From Glomus cerebriforme (lineage: Eukaryota; Glomeromycota; Glomeromycetes; Glomerales; Glomeraceae): DNA of 36,740 nucleotides. The stretch is taken from positions 130,109 to 166,848 of the forward strand of contig QKYT01000175.1 in assembly GCA_003550305.1 (NCBI GenBank), in the 5' to 3' direction. Made by a program: the position numbers and the translations under genes. Below the pieces are notes generated by a model, which made no database searches, was not told where the DNA came from, and saw nothing but the letters and a program-made list of their open reading frames with translations. This document shows positions 21,213 to 32,494 of the stretch, one piece after another. Numbering within the stretch: the first letter of the stretch is position 1; each line of letters opens with the position of its first letter.

Positions 21213-21329
21213 ATTTACATATGATTTTTTTTTCTTTATTATAATATTTCACATTATTTTTAGAAATAACGTCAAAAATATCAATAATAATTATGTAATT
21301 GTAGTTTATTTATAGCTTAATAAAAAAAA

Positions 21330-22020
21330 ATATCGGCACGGTAAAAAAAGCATGATCCTATTTGGCTGTAGAATAAAGTAGATTTATCTGTTGGTTCTTA
21401 ATCCAATTGAGCACACTTATGATCCATTATTAACAAAAGTAAATTACTACTATAAAATCAATATGAACTGAATTACATTTATCAGTTATGTAAAACTAAA
21501 AGTGATCTAGCTATATAAAATAAATTTTAATTTTTATCATTTGAAGATTATATTTTTTATTAAATTAAATTCTTAAATTACCAAATTCCATATGCTGGGC
21601 GTAGGAAGAATTTTTCCACTAAAAAATAACCAACAAAAAAAATAAGTACATTAATTTATATTCTGAAATATTTGGTTATAACGCAACACATATTCCAGTT
21701 TTTCATTTTCATTAAGGGGTGACAAGTTCATTAGCGAATCTCTTCTATTATTTTTTTTCACTATCCAATTCTTCAATGTATCTATCCAACTAAATAAATA
21801 TTGAAATCCACCTTGAGCGAGGTATTGTATACTTTAATAATTTCCCTGCGGTTTCTTGCTTTTAATTGTGCCTGTATTAACTTATCAATAAGCTCATTTC
21901 CCACTGGTTCATTTACTGAAATTTTGTTGAAATCATTTAGAATTACCATCTTGACAAATATATCTCTTTTATATGAGGATTTTTCAATATTTCGGACATA
22001 TTAATAAACCGCGTTTATAG
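21330..22020 (-). pseudogene. Kinase remnant in block B (second kinase subfamily)
   Basis: Paralogue of the remnant at 3150-3860. On the reverse strand NELIDKLIQAQLKARNRREI then IKVYNTSLKVDFNI (about 21910-21810) is open here, followed by the broken WIDTLKNW region. A 22-bp piece present in A near 3605 is missing, and part of the N-lobe linker is replaced. A DLGL-region fragment persists near 21370-21420. No catalytic residues survive. Confidence 0.6.
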
Positions 22021-22299
22021 AAAAAAACATCTTTTGTGATAGATTTATTGGTTGATAAAAAAAAATCATTGCAGTTTTTCTTTAACAGTTTATTAATGAT
22101 TAAAATTAGGATGTTAAAGTATAAAACTGAAAAAAAAGTTGAAGCTTGTAAAATACTATCAAAAAATAAATAATAAAACGTAACTGAAAAAAAAAATCTA
22201 TTAATCAAAATAAAGTAACCAATCATGTGGAAACTTTAATAGTATAAAAACTATGAGCTTTATCGAATTTGAGAGACTTTTCATTGTCGATCATTACTA

Positions 22300-22536
22300 A
22301 ATATGTAAATATAATAGAATATTCCAAATTGGAATTCATGGGAAATTCGTGCTTACCATTCGATAGAATACTTCCAAATACAAAAACGAACTTTCTGTAA
22401 TACTATGGTAAAATTCTTGAAATTCCATGCATGTGAGAAATCTTTCTGTATCACAAATAGAAAGTTCTATTTTCAAATTCAATTATCGTTGATAAACTAT
22501 AAATAAGTCCGAATTTTCTTATCATAACGTAATAAT
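22300..22536 (+). promoter_or_regulatory. Promoter of kinase copy B: TATA box and HSE-like motifs
   Basis: TATAAATAAG lies at 22498-22507, 29 bp before the ATG. HSE-like GAA/TTC alternations are at 22317-22324 (GAATATTC), 22414-22426 (TTCTTGAAATTCC) and 22460-22467 (GAAAGTTC), each at a position equivalent to block A. Confidence 0.45.
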
Positions 22537-25104
22537 ATGGAACTTATAAATTATGAAAATTCTTTTGATCCAACGCCAAAATTAAAATCTAGCCCCATAC
22601 CAATTATGTTTATTCCTTTTAAGTATGATGATAAATGTTATTATTGTGGAGATGAATACACTAAAACAATAATTAGCGATTATTATTGGCGGAAACATGG
22701 ATACTGCAAAAAATGTTTATCGCGTTATATTACTGATATAACTGATAATGATACATATTTGGACGTATATTTATATACAAAAAACTTAGAATGCAATGAA
22801 CATGAAATAAATAGGACAAAAGTACTACAAAACATTCAAGAATGCTGTACAAATTGTCTAGAAATTTTAATGTTTAAACAAATATCTGCATATTGGATAT
22901 TTACTAAATTCCTTAATCCTGATTACAATAGTGTGATTGAAAGTGAAAAGCATTGTAAATTATGTGGAAAATCATTATATCAAGGAACAGATCGATCTAA
23001 GTTATTATTGTTCAAATTATGTTCAAATTGTTATAGAATTTCTTCTGGATGGATAGAATCAACCTTGACTAAAACACTTATTCCAATTATTTATTTTCCA
23101 TTTTGGGATAATTTTGATGAATGTAGAGTTTGTAATTCAGAATTAAAATTAACATCAGACTGTCAAAAGTATTGTACGTATTGTCATATATTTTATACTG
23201 GATGTAGATATTGCTTAACAACAAATGTTATTTTTGGACTTACGGATCAATCTCAATGTAAAAAATGTAAAAGAATACAAAATATTATTCATGACATCAC
23301 ATATATTAGCAGTGGGAATAGCGATTTAGATGATTTTCTTCTTAATTCAAGATTCAACATCAAAAATTTAAAAATAGATGAGTTTGCTAACAAAATAAAA
23401 AATTTTGGCAATTATTTCAAGCCAGATAATATAGTTAACTTCATTTATAAAAACTCTAAAAAATCAGAAAGTATAATGGAATGGATACCATATTCTAAAT
23501 TCACAAATGTAAAAAAAATAGCGGAGGGAGGTTTTGGTATTATATATCAAGCAACTTGGTTAGGTGTTCAAGATGAAACTGTCATTTTAAAAAGATTTAA
23601 AAATTCTCGAGATATTAGCAAAGATTTTTTAAATGAGGTAAGTATTTTAATATTTATATTTTCTATTTATTATTTAATAATGTAACTTACAGTTATTCTT
23701 GGAATTATTATAGTTAAAATCTATTCAAAGTTGTTTTAAAATTAATCATCATATTATTAAAGCTTACGGTATTACAAAAGATCCTGATTTGGAGGATTAT
23801 ATGTTAGTTATGCAATATGCATCAAAAGGAGATTTACATAATTATTTACAAAAGGATTTTACAAATATTACATGGAATAAACAAAAATTAAATATGTTAT
23901 GGCAAATTTCAGAGGGGTATTTATTATTTTGAATGTATATATAGTATTTATAATTATTAATTTATAATCCTAATTTACAAATTTTTTTGTTATAGACTTG
24001 AAACTATTCACGGTGTAAATTTTATCCATCGAGATTTTCATAGTGGAAATATATTATTTGATAATAAAATTAGGAACTTTAGTAGAAGACAATATCATCA
24101 ATGGAAAATTGGAGATCTAGGATTATCACAACCTGCTAATAATGTATCATCAAATAATGAAATATATGGAGTGATACCTTATATTGCACCAGAAATATTT
24201 AAAGGATCTGCATTTTCTAAAGAATCTGATGTTTATAGTATGGGTATGATTATGTGGGAACTTACGACAGGTTGTAAACCTTTTGCTAGTGTCGAACATG
24301 ATATTCATCTTGTTTATAAAATTCTTGATGGAGTCCGACCTGAAATTACAGAAGATACACCAGAATGTTATGCTGATTTAATGAAAAGTTGTTGGGATCC
24401 TAATCCCAAAAAAAGACCTTCCATAAAAAAAATTCGTAATACTTTTGGCAGTTGGTTTTATAAAAATAAAAATAAAGAACAATTTATTCAAGCTGAAATA
24501 AAAAGAAGAAAGTTAATAAATTCAAAGAAGCTTGGTCCTAAATTTTCTGAAAAAGCTCATTCAGATGCTATTTATACAAGTAGACCATTAAGCTCTTTAA
24601 TTTCTAAATGTTCATCCATCAATTCATCAATGATTTCATTTGATAATAAACAAGGTAATACTTAAAGAAAATTAATACTATCTAAAATTCCTGCAAAATT
24701 CTTAATAATTAAAATTTTTTTTTTTAGACTATATTTCAAGAGAATTAGATCTTGATATAAATATTGAAAGGTAAAGAAAGTAATCACTATCACTATGTTT
24801 TTTGAATTTATTTTAATTAATTATTATTTTTTTTTGTTATTTTAGTTTACCCTCACCAACTTTAAATCCTATAATTCAGAATTCTCCAACAATTTTGCAT
24901 TCAAATGCAATTTATACTAGCAAACATTTAAATGTACTTCCAACTTCTTTAAAAAAGCGAAATATTGAAGAATCGAATATTGAAACTCACGAAAATAGTG
25001 GTAAATATTTATTTGATTAATATTATTTACATATTTATATGAATTTATGTTTATATCCTATTCCAATTAAATTTAATATAGGGAAACACATTAAAACTAG
25101 TTAA
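22537..25104 (+). CDS. Cys-rich protein kinase, copy B (apparently intact)
   Basis: The six exons are 22537-23637, 23714-23916, 23996-24654, 24728-24770, 24846-25000 and 25082-25104. All junctions are GT-AG and the sum is 2184 nt, 727 residues plus stop. Residues 34-244 carry paired cysteines (C34/37, C57/60, C103/107, C140/143, C162/165, C196/199, C213/216, C223/226, C241/244), likely a zinc-binding array. The kinase domain runs from about 320 to 590: EGGFGIIY (330-337), VILKR lysine 352, HRDFHSGN (catalytic D448, N453), DLGL in place of DFG (D475), APEIF (499-503), DVYSMGMIMWE and CWDPNPKKRPS. These suggest an active TKL-like Ser/Thr kinase. A Ser-rich tail holds HSDAIYTSRPL, and exon 5 repeats the motif as HSNAIYTSKHL. 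It ends GKHIKTS, earlier than copy C. Substrate unknown. The ATG follows a TATA box by 29 bp. Confidence 0.88.
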
Positions 25105-26196
25105 AGTTGTCCAAGAATCTTTACGAATATACTGTAGATTTTCATGTAATGAATGTCTTTTTTTATAAATTTCTTAGTGATCTTAAATTTCATTTCACAT
25201 GTACTGTACAGTTTCGGTGCAGTGATAGTTAATTAGCATTATATATATAGCATCACTATTTTTGCACTTAACGAATTTCGTTAATTTTTTTCAAAGGATT
25301 TAGGAACGATGAAAAAAATGGTTAATAGACTGTTATTTACAAGTGCGGCTATATCGGTCTCATGATTTAATTGAAATAAGTCCTGAACTACTCCATGCAT
25401 ATATAACGATAATTTTAAATAATTTACTAAATGAAGCTTTTTATATTTTAATTTCATTTTCACAATTTGAATTTAACATGATATGGCTGGGTAATTCCAC
25501 TTCATTTCAGAGATAGGAATTCTAGATGTACGAACAATAATTTACCGTAGTTTAACATAATATTGTATTTGCTTATGCATTTCTAGTATTAACAATAGTA
25601 TCATCATTAAATTAAATAATTATTTTTACATTTAATAAATTATTGGTCTATTTTTTAAAGGAATCGAAAAAATATAGCTATATTTATGGTTTACTAAGAA
25701 AGATGAAATATTGTATTGTATAGGAACTATAAATGGCTCACTTTTTATGATTTGTGAATAAGGTTCAAGAATATTTTTTTGTTAGCTATTTATATTTTTA
25801 AAAAAAATATTTTTTTTTTTGATTTTTTTTTTCCCTTTGATAAGATATCTCGGTTTATTTGACAGTTAATCTTTTGCTAGACCAGCTTTAGACTATTGGA
25901 TGCCCTTATCCTCCAGCTGGTAAGCCACAGCAACTTTATATAAAGCAAATTTAGGCTACAAAAATACAAACAAATTGAAAGTAGAAGGCTATTAAATTTG
26001 GTGGTTGTCCAAAACAATATCTTTTATTTATACAATCAAATAATCAAATAAAGCAACATTAAAAATTAACTATGCTATATAAAATGTTCATTTATTCATA
26101 TAAATAATACATAATAATAAAAAAAAAATAATACATAAAATAAAAAAAAATTTATAATAATAATAAAAAAAAATACCTAATATAATTTTTTGGAAA
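25105..26196. other. Intergenic; one GC-richer patch of unknown nature
   Basis: AT-rich and without a supported gene. A patch at about 25850-25990 stands out by composition, with CCAGCTGG and AGACCAGCT words on a background of A/T runs. It could be a fragment of a dispersed repeat; no tRNA fold or TIR is seen. Confidence 0.4.
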
Positions 26197-27783
26197 TTAT
26201 TTCATTTTTACAGCAAAAACTTCAATATTTTCAACATTAAAATTTTCAAGATTAATAATAGAATCTTGAAAATCATTAACATTACAAGTACCAGATTTAC
26301 CATTAATAATTAAATCAGTAGTACCAAAATGAAGAGATTGAATAAGTTGATTATTAAAAGCATTATTAGGATTTTTAACATTAACACATTTAATAGATCT
26401 AATATCTAAATTAAGATCAAAAGAAAATAAAAAAGATTTAATATAATCATTTTTATCTTTTGGATCCAATTTTTTCCAACCTAAAGGATTATAACCACCA
26501 ATAATTTTAGTATTATTTTGTAATTTAATTAAAGCTAAACTAGGACCTTGATCATTACATTGATTACGAAAAATACCAGGATTAAAACCATCTTTACTTG
26601 CTCTATATAAAAGAGAAAAAGAAATTTTCTTATTTTGTAAAGAATAATAATTATTAATTAAATTAATTAAATTTGTAGCATGTTTTGATTTTATAATAAT
26701 AGAATCAATTTTACTTAATCTTGGCCATAATTTAGTTGATTTACGTTTAGTTTCTTTCATATGATAAGCTAAAATTTCTTCATACATATCAACAGATAAA
26801 GTTTGTTTAAAAGGTCTAATTTTTGTATAAAAATCCTTAGAATTAATTTCAAAAAAATGAACACAAGGAAGAAATTTTTCAATAATATTTTTTAAAATTT
26901 CAAATTCATCATTCGACCAATTAGAAGTATCAAAAATATCTTGAGAATCATTTTTATAATTAATAGTAGGAGATTGAGCGATAGACCATTTAATTAAAGA
27001 TTCCCATACGATTATTTCATCACATTGTAAAGTTTCTTGATCCAAAATTGTATAAAAAATATCTTTATCTAAAGTAATAAAATCTTTTAAAGAAAATAAT
27101 AATTTAGGACTTTCACAAATTTCTTCCATACAATGAAATAAAAGTTTAGCGTAATCATCTTTTTTTTCAAAAATTTTTGATAATATTTGAACATAATTTT
27201 TTTGAATCCATGTTGAATGTTTAAAAATTAAATAATCTTGTAAATGATAAGATAATTCATCAAGTTTTAAAATATTGATTCCAATTAACATATCAAATAA
27301 TCCTTGCGAAGTAATTGTTGATAAATCTAAAACTCCTGTATAAATATATCTAAAAATAAAATGATAAATTTTAAAAATAATAATTTTTAATAATTTTTTA
27401 AAATTTTTTAGAAATTTTATAATAATTTTTTTTTAAAAAAATTTCTAAAAAAATTTCTAAAAAATTCTAAAAAAATTTTTCGTTAACGAAAAAAAAAAAT
27501 ATTTTTTTTTTTTTACTTACTCTAAGACAATTGGAAAAGAGTCGACATCAATTTCTTGAATTCTTTCAACAATCATATTATTTTCATCAACGCTAACTTG
27601 ACCTGAAAGTTTATCCTTAAAATAAGGAGAACGTACCATTAAAATATTTGAATGAGCTCTAAAATCTTCTATTTTAGGATATTTTCCTATTTTAATATTA
27701 ACAATTTTACTTTCATCCACATCATTAATTAATTTTTTTAAATCATTTGAAAGTGTTTGAAAAAAATTTGTTATAGAATTCAT
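26197..27783 (-). CDS. BTB-BACK-TLDc protein (intact)
   Basis: Exon 1 is 27783-27521, the intron 27520-27350 (GTAAGT...TTTTAG) and exon 2 27349-26197; 471 residues. The N-terminus carries BTB (VNIKIGKYPKIEDFRAHSNI, MVRSPYFKDKL). The splice joins VLE to YIYTGVLDL, and the BACK-like region follows (LSYHLQDYLIFKHSTWIQKN, IIVWESLIKWSIAQSP, FLPCVHFFEI, KIRPFKQTLSVDMYEE). A linker DSIIIKSKHATNLINLI precedes TLDc: YRASKDGFNPGIFRNQC, GPSLALIKLQ, KIIGGYNPLGW, KSFLFSFD and VENIEVFAVKMK at the end. The length and domain order fit the family. The protein may act as a Cullin-3 adaptor or homodimer with a TLDc effector; this is inference. It is diverged from the 248/13952 pair. A long A/T homopolymer region lies upstream of the start. 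Confidence 0.9.
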
Positions 27784-28494
27784 AATTTTTTTTTTATTAT
27801 TATTATTATTTATTTTTTTTTTGATGACGTTTATTTAAAAAAAAGTTTAAAAAAAAAAAAAAATTTTTTTAAGAAAGAAAAAAATTAATTAAACCATAAT
27901 TTTTTTTAATTGCTGATTAAATAAATTTTTGGTTTCATTGTAATATTTACAAAAATAGAAAAAATAGAGAGATAAGTATGAAGATTCATGGCGCAGATAT
28001 CATTATAAATGGATCCGATTTGTGAATGTGTAACAATACTCAATTTTAACATTGTTCTTTTTAATCTTTTACGATATGAATTTTTTTTTTTTTTTGATTT
28101 TCACGCATTACTTCTAAATTCGAATAAAAAGAAAAGCAAGTTTATTTTTTTTTTTAATTTAAGATAAAAGATAAGATTATTATTAATATTGTTAAAAAAA
28201 AAAACAACCAAAAAAAAAAATAAATAAATAAATACTGCGGAATAACGAAAAAAAGATCGACCGTCCCCCCTTGATACAAAGTTTATAAGTAATGCGATGC
28301 GAATGCGTGTTCACAGACATTTGTGTCATAGTTTTTATGTAATTCGTTACACCAAAATGCAAATGAAAAGCATGAGACCATAATATTAAATTACTTTCTA
28401 AAACGAAAACTTGACTAAACCAAATCCAAAAAACTCTTTTTTTTTCGAAAAAACTTTACCCCTTTCTCATACAAAATAATAAAAAAAAAAAAAA

Positions 28495-28531
<37 letters not shown>

Positions 28532-28596
28532 AAAAAAAAAAAATAAAAATAAAAATATAAAAATTTTTTTTAAAAAAATAAGAATTTTTTTTTAAG
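27784..28596. other. Divergent intergenic region between two BTB-TLDc genes
   Basis: Head-to-head spacer of 813 bp, so it must carry both promoters. It contains long homopolymer runs, including an almost pure A tract at about 28484-28556 ending near the plus-strand ATG at 28597. A small GC-richer stretch (28255-28330) has no recognised function. Confidence 0.5.
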
Positions 28597-30151
28597 ATGA
28601 CTATAAAATTTTTATCAAATTTATCCAACGATTTTTCTTATTTATTAGAAAAACCAAATTATAGTTCTGATATTACAATAGAAGTTATGGGAGAAAATGA
28701 TAGTAATATTAAAATATTTAATGCACATTCAATTATATTATACGCAAGATCCGAATATTTTAAACAAATCATTACACAAACAAAAGAAAGTATTATGAAA
28801 CGAGACTTAAGTATGATTATTTTACGTATTACGAATATTTCTCCATCCGTCTTCTCCAAGATCTTAAGGTAAGTGATTTAAAATATCTTTTAAATTTTTT
28901 CATTATTTAAACTTTCGCCTTTTTCCTTTTTCTAAAATATTAAAATATTAAAATATAAATAAATATTTCTTTTAATTTCATTAATAAAGGTATATGTATA
29001 CTGGTATCATTGATCTGGGATCATCTTCAGGAGAAGATACGTTTGGATTATTAATCGCTTCATCAAAATTAAACTTTCCCGAAGTAGTCTCTTTTATTCA
29101 AGAATATCTTGTAGAAAATCATAAGAAATGGTTATTAGAAAATTTTTCTTCCGTCATAAATAATGTTTTTAAATTAGAAAATTGTCGAAAATTACAAAAT
29201 TTTTGTACTTCTTATATATGCGTTGAAGCTAAAACTTATTTTAATTCAAAAGATTCATTAAAATTAAACAAAAGGATTCTTTCTTTAACGTTAAATTTAG
29301 ATAATTTATATATTGAAGAAGATGATATTTGGGATTTTTTAATAAGATGGGGAAAAGAAAATACGAGAGGTGTTGTATCTAATATAAATATAAGTAAATG
29401 GATAGATAAAGATATTGAAGATTTAAGAGAAACTTTGGATAATTTAATACAATTAATTAGATTTAGAGAAATTAGTTCAGATGATTTTTATGAAAGGATT
29501 AGACCGTATAAATCAATTATACCTCATGACGTTTACGAAGATATTATGGCTTATCATTTAATTGGTGCAGAAACTAAAATTGGTATGCCAAGTTTACCAA
29601 GAAGAGGATGTATTGATTCCGTTACTTTAAATTCAAAACAAGCTGCTATTATATCAAATTGGATTGATGGAGGAAAAAATGATGATGATATAAATCTTTT
29701 AATACCAAAAAATAATCCTTATACTTTTTCTTTAATTTATAGAGGAAGTCAGGATGGTTTAAATATTAAATCTTTTAGAGATAAATATAAAAAATTAAAA
29801 TGTTCTACGATTCTTATTATTAAATTAAAAAATTCGGATAAAATTATTGGTGGTTATAGTAATTATTTTTATTATTTTTCTAATAATCATATTGATGAAT
29901 CTGGAAGTTTTTTATTTAATTTTGATCAAAATATTAAATCTTATAAAAAAATTGATGGTTTATTTAAAAATTTATATAATGGTTTACATGATTTTAATAC
30001 TCAAATAGTTTTTGGTAATGGTGATTTGGTTATACATTTTGATAATTTAAGTGTAAAATGTAAACAAATTAGTTATAAGGAAAGGTTATTAAAACAAGAA
30101 TCTACTTATCAAGTTGAAGACATTGAATTATTTAGGCCTGTTTGGAATTAA
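28597..30151 (+). CDS. BTB-BACK-TLDc protein (intact)
   Basis: Exon 1 is 28597-28868, the intron 28869-28989 (GTAAGT...TAAAG) and exon 2 28990-30151; 477 residues. BTB: ITIEVMGENDSNIKIFNAHS, YARSEYFKQII, ISPSVFSKILR then YMYTG across the splice. BACK-like: DTFGLLIASSKLNFPEV, DIWDFLIRWGKENT, LIRFREISSDDFYERIRPYK, IIPHDVYEDIMAYHL. TLDc: DSVTLNSKQAAIISNWIDGG linker, FSLIYRGSQDGLNIKSFRDK, IIGGYSNY, SFLFNFDQ, VEDIELFRPVW. Compared with relatives the TLDc segment between SFRDK and IIGGY lacks the usual GP or GQ and has KKLKCSTILIIKLK, so it is a diverged member. The stop codon lies at the start of an (AATT)n microsatellite (30148-30177). Confidence 0.9.
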
Positions 30152-30541
30152 TTAATTAATTAATTAATTAATTAATTTTTGTAGTTTAGATGTAAAACTA
30201 TGTATAGATTTTTTTATGATTTTTATATAGAGAGATTTTTTTTTTAGAATAATTTAATAAAGCGTATCATACGTTTTAAAGATATAATTTTTTTTTTTTT
30301 TTTTTTTTACAGAGTAGAGACGCGATATCAGTTTATATCAATCACGTATTAATTTGGACGAACCTAAATTGGTTAATCAAACATTAACAATGGCGCAGAA
30401 ATTTCCTATTTAATTTATACCTTCCACGAGATAATATTTAAATAAGCCGAATTTTTGTATCGCAAAATTAAAAAAAAAAAAAATCATTTAATCTTTCATC
30501 TATAACTTTCGAATACTTTAAAAAAATAATAATTAAAAAAG
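30152..30541. other. Intergenic; AATT microsatellite and T-run
   Basis: Begins with about seven AATT units, then a long T homopolymer (about 30287-30309). No coding signal. It would hold the terminator of the upstream gene and the promoter of the next. Confidence 0.5.
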
Positions 30542-32112
30542 ATGATTTCAATTTTTCATTCCGGTCTATCAAAAGATTATTCTTCAACATTAAATGATCC
30601 TGATGATTTTAACGTTATCATTCAAGCTGGTATAAATAAAAATATAAAAGAATTTCGTGCACATTCAGTAATTTTACGTGCTCGTTCTCCTTATTTTAAA
30701 ATTGCATTATCGACTGATTGGATTACGAAAAGGAATAATATTTTTATGTTTAATAAACCGAATATTACTCCAATAATTTTTGATATGATTTTAAAGTAAG
30801 TTAATTACAGTATATTTTTTTTTTTTATTGTTTAAATGTTCTTTGTAATTAAACAATTTCTTTCATTTTATGATTATTCATTCTATTTCAAAAATTTTTA
30901 AGATATATTTACGCAGGTGAACTGAACTTGACGAATCAATTGAGTGAAGATATTCTTAATCTTTTGGTCGCATCTGATGAACTACTGCTTGAAGAATTAG
31001 TTGAATATTTACAAGAATATTTGATCGAACAACATCAAAATTGGGTTCATAAAAATTTTGTTCTTGTACTTAATACTGTATATAATCTTGCAAATTGTAA
31101 TAATATAAAAGATTATTGTTTTAATATCATTTGTTCAAATCCAAAATTATTAATTACTTTAAAAGATTTTCCTTCTTTAGATAAAAATATTCTTTATGAT
31201 TTATTCAAAAGAAATGATTTTAAAATTGAAGAAATTGTTGCTTGGGATTGTTTAATTAAATGGGGTATCAAACAAACTCCTGGTTTGAAAAAAAATTATA
31301 ATGATGATGATGATGATGATGATGTTATAATTAATTGGAATAATGAAAATTTTGAAGCTTTAAAAAAAACTTTGAATCAATTCATTCCTTTGATTCGATT
31401 TGTGGAACTTTCTCCTTCGGATTTTTTTGATAAAGTTCGTCCTTTTAAAGCTATCTTTTCTGATCATATTTATGAAGAACTTGAAGAATTTTATTATAAG
31501 GGTACTTTACCAAAAACTACCGCTTTAACATCAAGAGGAAAAGTTGAAAATCGTGTAATTTTACGTCATAAAAATTCCGATTTTATAAGAATTCGAGATA
31601 AGATCATGTCAAAATTAAAAGTAGAAAGATGTAAGTTTTTTTTTTATTTTTTTATCGCGAGATAATTAGGGATTTAAAATTTCATTTAACTAACATCAAT
31701 TAATTTAAAATTAGCGTGTAGTGAAATTGAATTGACTCAATGGTACTTGGAAGAATATGGAAATGAACTTGAAAGCGAAGAAATGATCGAAGCGGAAGGA
31801 ATAAAATTTAGAAAAGTGATAAAACGATTGATCAAGGTATAACGTTATTATTATTTTATATATTATATATTTATAATATTTAATTAATTTTTTTTTTTAT
31901 TAATAATTTAGGATGCTTGGTTACAACCGATTGATGATGAAATTGGTCCTGAAGGATTTGATGAACGATTAACTATTGATTCTATTGAACCAATTGTTGA
32001 TCTAGATACGCTTGGTGATAAATTTGAATTTGGATTTGATAGATGGAACGGAAAACAACGAAAAAGAGGGAATTTTAACAATAATCAATTGAGAAGGAAG
32101 ATGAGGAGATAA
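30542..32112 (+). CDS. BTB-BACK protein with MCM6-like C-terminal winged-helix segment
   Basis: Four exons (30542-30795, 30903-31630, 31715-31836, 31912-32112), all GT-AG, 1305 nt, 434 residues. BTB occupies residues 1-90 (IKEFRAHSVILRARSPYFKI, YIYAGELNL). BACK is about 95-275 (DILNLLVASDELLLEELVEY, EIVAWDCLIKWGIKQTP, FIPLIRFVELSPSDFFDKVR, HIYEELEEFY), with a run of seven Asp. TLDc is absent. Instead, from about 290, come VILRHKNSDFIRIRDKIMSK, IELTQWYLEEYGNELESEEM and IKFRKVIKRLI. These follow, in order and spacing, the end of MCM6, where RIS..IV..L is followed by [20 protein letters not shown] and KVIHRL (family knowledge from memory). That MCM6 region is a winged helix known in animals to bind Cdt1. 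The tail is acidic then basic (RWNGKQRKR, LRRKMRR). Function unknown; a licensing-linked Cul3 adaptor is a hypothesis. Confidence 0.75.
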
Positions 32113-32494
32113 GTAGTAATATTAATGATGTTGCTTATAATTGAGGTTCTGTTTTCTATTGTTGTATAATTTTCTACGTGATGTTTTTTTAGATTGTATT
32201 ATGTTGTATTATGACATATGTTATGTTACAAATTTAAAAAAATTTAGCTTTGTCAAATTGATATTTTTTAGGAAAAGTCAAATAAAAAGAATTTAGTTGA
32301 TGATTAAATAATTTTTATTTTGGAGGTTATAATAATAAGTCTTGTAAAGAATTTATATAATAGATTTTTATTTTGGAATGGAATGGATTTAAAAAAATCA
32401 ACGTCAAGTATTTGTCGTAATTTTGGTGTAGAAACCATCTGAACTTACAACTTTTATTTCCACTTTTATAAATTTATAAACCAAAAAATATTCA

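Larger units (their letters stand above)
16817..25104 (+). repeat. Segmental duplication block B (paralogous to block A)
   Basis: Collinear with 1561-6985. Relative to A it carries insertions at 16908-18074 (LINE), 18523-19314 (MULE-like), about 19880-20735 (Crypton-like remnant) and 20936-21212 (MITE). It lacks the 56-bp palindrome of A. The LINE, MULE-like element and MITE show target duplications of sequence that is single in A, so they arrived after the duplication. Confidence 0.85.

Noticed and set aside
25855..25930. Possible tRNA or tRNA-derived SINE
   Set aside because: I could not form a cloverleaf, and no convincing box A/box B pair is present.
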